NCBI GenBank assembly: GCA_020637755.1
Contig: JACKJW010000022.1
Location: forward strand, 1-29,426
DNA from: Brucellaceae bacterium
GTDB lineage: Bacteria > Pseudomonadota > Alphaproteobacteria > Rhizobiales > Rhizobiaceae
Length of the DNA: 29,426 nucleotides
Direction: 5' to 3'
Program-made: the position numbers and the translations under genes
The notes under the pieces: generated by a model
Databases searched by the model: none
What the model was told of the DNA's origin: nothing
Seen by the model: the letters and a program-made list of their open reading frames with translations, nothing else
Part shown: positions 22,851 to 29,426 of the stretch, in pieces
Layout: the number at the start of each line of letters is the position of its first letter
Position numbering within the stretch: the first letter of the stretch is position 1

Positions 22851-24263
22851 ATGAAACGCATATCAAAATGGGCGGCCGGGCTGTTGCTGATGGTGTTGAT
22901 TGTGGCTGCCGGCTGGCTGGCCGCCGCGCCGCCCGACATGGTGCGCGTGGCGACCAACTATGCCGCCAAGATGGTCTGCTCAAACGTGTTTGTTGCGGGG
23001 CGCGATGCGGCCGAAGTGATGGCGGTGGATGTTCAGGCGCCCGGTCATCCGATCTTCCGGGCGATCACGGTGGAGGTGGACCGGGACGCCCAGCCGCCGC
23101 GGGTGCAGGCCAAGCTGCTCGGCATTTTCGGCACCGGGGGTGCGGTATGGCGTGGGCCGAAACTCGGCTGCTCCAGCGTGCCGGATGTGGGGCTGCTTCA
23201 CAGTTCCACCTTCATCGAAGGCGAGGTGCCACCCGATCCTGCGCGCGAGGATGCAGCGCTTTGGCCTGACGGTGAGACGGTGGAACCGTCGCAGGACCCC
23301 GCGCTGGCCGCGATCCTCGATGACAGGGTGCTGACGGGTCCCGGTATGCGCGCGGTCGTGGTGGTGCACAATGGCCGGATCATCGGCGAGCGCTACGCGG
23401 GCGGGTTCACGAAGGACACGCCGCTGCTCGGCTGGTCGATGACCAAGACCGTGACGGGCGCGCTCGTCGGCGCGGCCATGCGCGACGGCGGGCTTGCGCG
23501 CGACAAGGCGGCGCTGTTCGACACCTGGAACGACGAGGGGCGCAAGGCGATCACGCTCACGCAGATGATGGAAATGTCATCAGGGCTGGCCTGGAACGAA
23601 GGTTACGGCTCGGTGTCCGACGTGACCCGCATGCTCTACCTGACAAGCAACATGGCTGGTTTTGCCGCTTCCAGGCCCTACGATCCTGAAATGGGCAACC
23701 CCAAGGATGACCGGCTGTTCAACTATTCCTCCGGCACGTCGGTCATGCTGTCGGATATCTGGATGCGCGCGGTGAAGGAGCCGAAAGGCTATCCGTGGCG
23801 GGCTCTCTTCCATCCGCTCGGCATGACGAGCGCGACCTTCGAGACCGATGCCAACGGCACCTTTGTCGGTTCCTCCTATCTCTACGCAACGCCGCGTGAC
23901 TGGGCACGCTTCGCGCAATTGCTCCTCCAGCGTGGCGCCTGGAAGGGGCAGGCGGTACTTCCGGCCGGCCACGTGGACTGGATGATGACGCCTGCACCGG
24001 CCTCCGTGGCGCCCTGGGGCAAGCCGGAATATGCCCGCCAGCTCTGGCTGCACGGGCCTGAGGGCGGCATCGATGGCAAGGACCCGGAAGCAGCGTTCAG
24101 CCTGCCCCCGGATGCCTTCTGGATGCGTGGCCATGATGGCCAGACAATCACCATCATGCCGTCGCTGAACCTGATCGTGCTGCGCATGGGCCTGACGCCG
24201 TCCAAGCTCAAGTATCAGCCCCAGGGACTGGTGGAAGCGGTGGTGAGACACCTGCGCTCATGA
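22851..24263 (+). CDS. Beta-lactamase-fold serine hydrolase, membrane-anchored or exported
   Basis: The product has 470 residues. An N-terminal hydrophobic segment (about 8-27) anchors or exports it. The class C beta-lactamase/penicillin-binding fold is marked by SMTK at 196-199 (nucleophile and lysine), YSS at 292-294 (second motif) and HDG at 428-430 in the KTG position. About 150 extra N-terminal residues precede the domain. Relatives include esterases, 6-aminohexanoate-dimer hydrolases and peptidases, so true beta-lactamase activity should not be assumed. The start at 22851 is chosen because GGGGAGG lies upstream and it opens a clean hydrophobic N-terminus; upstream in-frame ATG 22740 adds 37 unlikely residues. 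It is divergent from the GH25 gene with 155 nt between. Confidence 0.88.
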   Translation: MKRISKWAAGLLLMVLIVAAGWLAAAPPDMVRVATNYAAKMVCSNVFVAGRDAAEVMAVDVQAPGHPIFRAITVEVDRDAQPPRVQAKLLGIFGTGGAVWRGPKLGCSSVPDVGLLHSSTFIEGEVPPDPAREDAALWPDGETVEPSQDPALAAILDDRVLTGPGMRAVVVVHNGRIIGERYAGGFTKDTPLLGWSMTKTVTGALVGAAMRDGGLARDKAALFDTWNDEGRKAITLTQMMEMSSGLAWNEGYGSVSDVTRMLYLTSNMAGFAASRPYDPEMGNPKDDRLFNYSSGTSVMLSDIWMRAVKEPKGYPWRALFHPLGMTSATFETDANGTFVGSSYLYATPRDWARFAQLLLQRGAWKGQAVLPAGHVDWMMTPAPASVAPWGKPEYARQLWLHGPEGGIDGKDPEAAFSLPPDAFWMRGHDGQTITIMPSLNLIVLRMGLTPSKLKYQPQGLVEAVVRHLRS

Positions 24264-24290
24264 GAACACGGCCGGTCAAACGTCCCTGAT

Positions 24291-24304
24291 GTGACAAAAG
24301 TCAC
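24291..24304. promoter_or_regulatory. Short perfect dyad GTGAC-N4-GTCAC
   Basis: GTGAC AAAA GTCAC is a perfect 5-bp inverted repeat in the 137-nt space before the three-repeat lipoprotein. It has no T tail. It could be an operator, but a 5-bp arm is short enough to occur by chance. Confidence 0.25.
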
Positions 24305-24400
24305 TTTCCAAAGCTTCCGTCGCGTGATCCTTTTCATGATCGCGGTGCGGAATGCGGGGGTCGCGTTACCGTTTCATGCCGTATTGTTGGAGGTGATGCG

Positions 24401-25351
24401 ATGAGATTACGTGCTGCGGCCGCCCTGTTCACGGGCCTTTTGCTGGTCACATCCTGCAGTGACAATTCCGAGCCGAAGACCACGCCGGCCCCTGCACCGG
24501 CGAATCTGCCGAAGACCGTTTCGGAAAACGGTGCGACGCTGGAGGTCGCGCCGGAATTCAAGGCCGGATCGGAAGCCAAGATTGCCTTCACGGCGCCGGC
24601 TGGCAGCAACAATTACTGGGTCGGTTTCGTCAATCCCGGCGCGGGGCCAATCGAGTATTTCTCGTCGGGCTACGCCTACACCTCTTCGGGAAGCCCAGCT
24701 TCCGTGACGGTGCCGGGCCAGCCGGGCGACTATGAGCTGCGCTTTGCCGATGACACAGCCAAGGTCATGCTGATTGGCGTTCCGGTCAAGGTTGTCGAGG
24801 GCGACGCGGCGACGCTGACCGTTCCCGCAACGGCAGAAGGAAGCCGCGAGATTTCCGTTGCCTTCACCGGGCCGGACGGCAAGCACAACATGATCGCCAT
24901 CGTCAAGGCGGGCGCTGCCGACGAGACCTATCACTCGCTGCAGAGTGCGACGACCTACCAAAGCCCGGTGGGCCTGCGCATGCCGGTTTCAGCGGGTGAC
25001 TACGAGGTGCGCTTCCTGCGTTCCATCGGCAAGGTGAGTGTGGCCGGACGCGCGCCGATCAAGGTTTCGCAGGCCACACCTGTCACCATGACGCCTGCGG
25101 AAGCCACAGCAGGGCAGGAGTTCAAGGTTGTGCTCGGCGATGACGCGCCGAAACTTTCGGGCGACTACATCTACATTGCCAAGCCGGGCACGCCGGACAC
25201 CGACTATGCCGGGGGCTATGTGGCGGTGAGCCACAATGGCGACACGGTGATCAAGGCACCGGCGGAAGCGGGCGACTGGGAGCTGCGCTACATCGCACCC
25301 GACAATGGCAGCTATGCGGCCTTGGGGCGCGCGGCCCTGACGGTGAAGTGA
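24401..25351 (+). CDS. Lipoprotein with three tandem Ig-like repeats, unknown function
   Basis: The product has 316 residues with lipoprotein signal MRLRAAAALFTGLLLVTSC (lipid cysteine C19), then a Pro/Ala linker. Three related units of about 85-90 residues follow. Each starts with a T-L/M-x strand and a phrase like AGSEAKIAFTAPAG, and ends with GDYELRF, GDYEVRF or GDWELRY followed by a final strand (VPVKV, APIKV, AALTV). I recall such GDYE(L/V)RY repeats in proteobacterial envelope proteins, often beside VWA domains, but none is present here. GGAGG lies 7-8 nt before the ATG. It is convergent with the 5-oxoprolinase gene, 14 nt apart. Confidence 0.85.
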   Translation: MRLRAAAALFTGLLLVTSCSDNSEPKTTPAPAPANLPKTVSENGATLEVAPEFKAGSEAKIAFTAPAGSNNYWVGFVNPGAGPIEYFSSGYAYTSSGSPASVTVPGQPGDYELRFADDTAKVMLIGVPVKVVEGDAATLTVPATAEGSREISVAFTGPDGKHNMIAIVKAGAADETYHSLQSATTYQSPVGLRMPVSAGDYEVRFLRSIGKVSVAGRAPIKVSQATPVTMTPAEATAGQEFKVVLGDDAPKLSGDYIYIAKPGTPDTDYAGGYVAVSHNGDTVIKAPAEAGDWELRYIAPDNGSYAALGRAALTVK

Positions 25352-25365
25352 GCGGTGGCGGGCCG

Positions 25366-29082
<3,717 letters not shown>

Positions 29083-29135
29083 GGCTGGCTCCTGCTGTTG
29101 CCGTTTGACGGGGAATGCGAATGATGCATACTCCA

Positions 29136-29157
29136 CATTGACGATAAAACGTCAATG
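29136..29157. promoter_or_regulatory. Perfect 8-bp inverted repeat, candidate MarR-type operator
   Basis: CATTGACG (29136-29143) and CGTCAATG (29150-29157) flank a 6-nt AT-rich spacer in the divergent region between the 5-oxoprolinase and the MarR-like gene. Each arm contains TTGACG, a good -35 hexamer, one pointing each way. A regulator bound here would block both promoters. Confidence 0.65.
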
Positions 29158-29187
29158 ATTTGTCGATAAATACTCGATGAGGTTGCC

Positions 29188-29426
29188 ATGCCCGAACTTC
29201 GCGCAACAGTCGGTCCGGTGGTCGCGGCTGCACATCTGGCCGATGGCGCCATGCCTGCGCTGTCGGAGATGGAATTCGCGCTGGTGATCCAGTCAAATGC
29301 CTATCACCGCTGGATTGCGCGCTGCGCGGCGGCCGCCGGTGGGCAAGGCCTGTCGGCGATGGATGTGCAGATCCTGCATGCCGTCAACCATCGCGGACGG
29401 ACCAAGAGCCTGACCGAACTGACCAT
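29188..29426 (+). CDS. MarR-like winged-helix regulator, N-terminal part (runs off window)
   Basis: From the ATG at 29188, with GAGG 5 nt ahead, 79 codons stay open to the window edge. The translation begins MPELRATVGPVVAAAHLADG and includes EFALVIQSNAYHRWIARC, then GLSAMDVQILHAVNHRGR and SLTEL. This matches the first helices and the start of the winged helix of MarR-family proteins (LsxxD-xxxLxxxxxxxR..S..EL). The truncation is due to the window. Its divergent position to the 5-oxoprolinase and the intervening perfect dyad suggest local control of that gene and of itself. The ligand is unknown. Confidence 0.72.
   Translation, partial: MPELRATVGPVVAAAHLADGAMPALSEMEFALVIQSNAYHRWIARCAAAAGGQGLSAMDVQILHAVNHRGRTKSLTELT

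Noticed and set aside
22851..24263. Calling the serine hydrolase an antibiotic-resistance beta-lactamase
   Set aside because: SxxK, YSS and HDG are shared with many esterases and amidases; length and N-terminal extension argue against a true beta-lactamase.

Overview
The window is GC-rich (roughly 60-65% by eye) chromosomal DNA from an alphaproteobacterium, most likely a Rhizobiales/Hyphomicrobiales member. Support comes from a rhizobial-type short Lrp/AsnC ligand-binding protein (broken here), a fused 5-oxoprolinase beside a winged-helix regulator, an lrgAB pair, and -35/-10 elements of the TTGnnn-N16/17-TAGCCT kind. I saw no tRNA, rRNA, CRISPR array, insertion sequence or phage gene.

Layout. 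1-2295: start of an EamA-type transporter (-), a frameshifted Lrp/AsnC-like gene (-), a fold-III PLP decarboxylase (+) and a small two-helix membrane protein (+) ending in a terminator. 2421-6213: a CPA2 cation/proton antiporter (+) whose 3' end overlaps lrgB tail to tail by 132 nt, then lrgAB preceded by an MltB-type lytic transglycosylase (all -). 6360-8153: a GH13_18 sugar phosphorylase (+). 8310-19748: an exported-protein island. It encodes a RoxA-like di-heme cytochrome c and a subtilase with a C-terminal SH3 domain (an operon), a LuxR-type regulator on the other strand, an exported helical protein of unknown function, a secreted propeller-like protein with a Trp/Cys-rich linker, and a 1160-residue cysteine-rich multidomain protein, closed by a strong terminator. 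19827-22695 (-): GH25 lysozyme lipoprotein, a mannosyl/glucosyl-3-phosphoglycerate phosphatase and a GT81 glucosyl-3-phosphoglycerate synthase. 22851-25351 (+): a beta-lactamase-fold serine hydrolase and a three-repeat lipoprotein. 25366-29082 (-): fused 5-oxoprolinase/hydantoinase carrying an in-frame palindromic insertion. 29188-end (+): start of a MarR-like regulator.

How the genes work together. The GT81 synthase and the HAD phosphatase should make glucosylglycerate, a compatible solute. The GH13_18 phosphorylase 11 kb away is the family that breaks it down, so the window probably holds both arms of a glucosylglycerate cycle. The lytic transglycosylase lies directly upstream of lrgAB, proteins known for modulating murein hydrolase activity.

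The most novel-looking element is the 8.2-19.8 kb island. Two of its transcription units start behind nearly identical 26-bp elements (23/26 identical) carrying a TCACCC-N4-GGGYGA dyad that abuts a -35 box, as expected for a LuxR-type activator site, and the LuxR gene lies inside the island. The two large secreted proteins share a cysteine-containing module of about 103 residues that I do not recognise. Together this looks like one regulon for a cell-wall-associated or secreted redox/proteolysis system without an obvious described counterpart.
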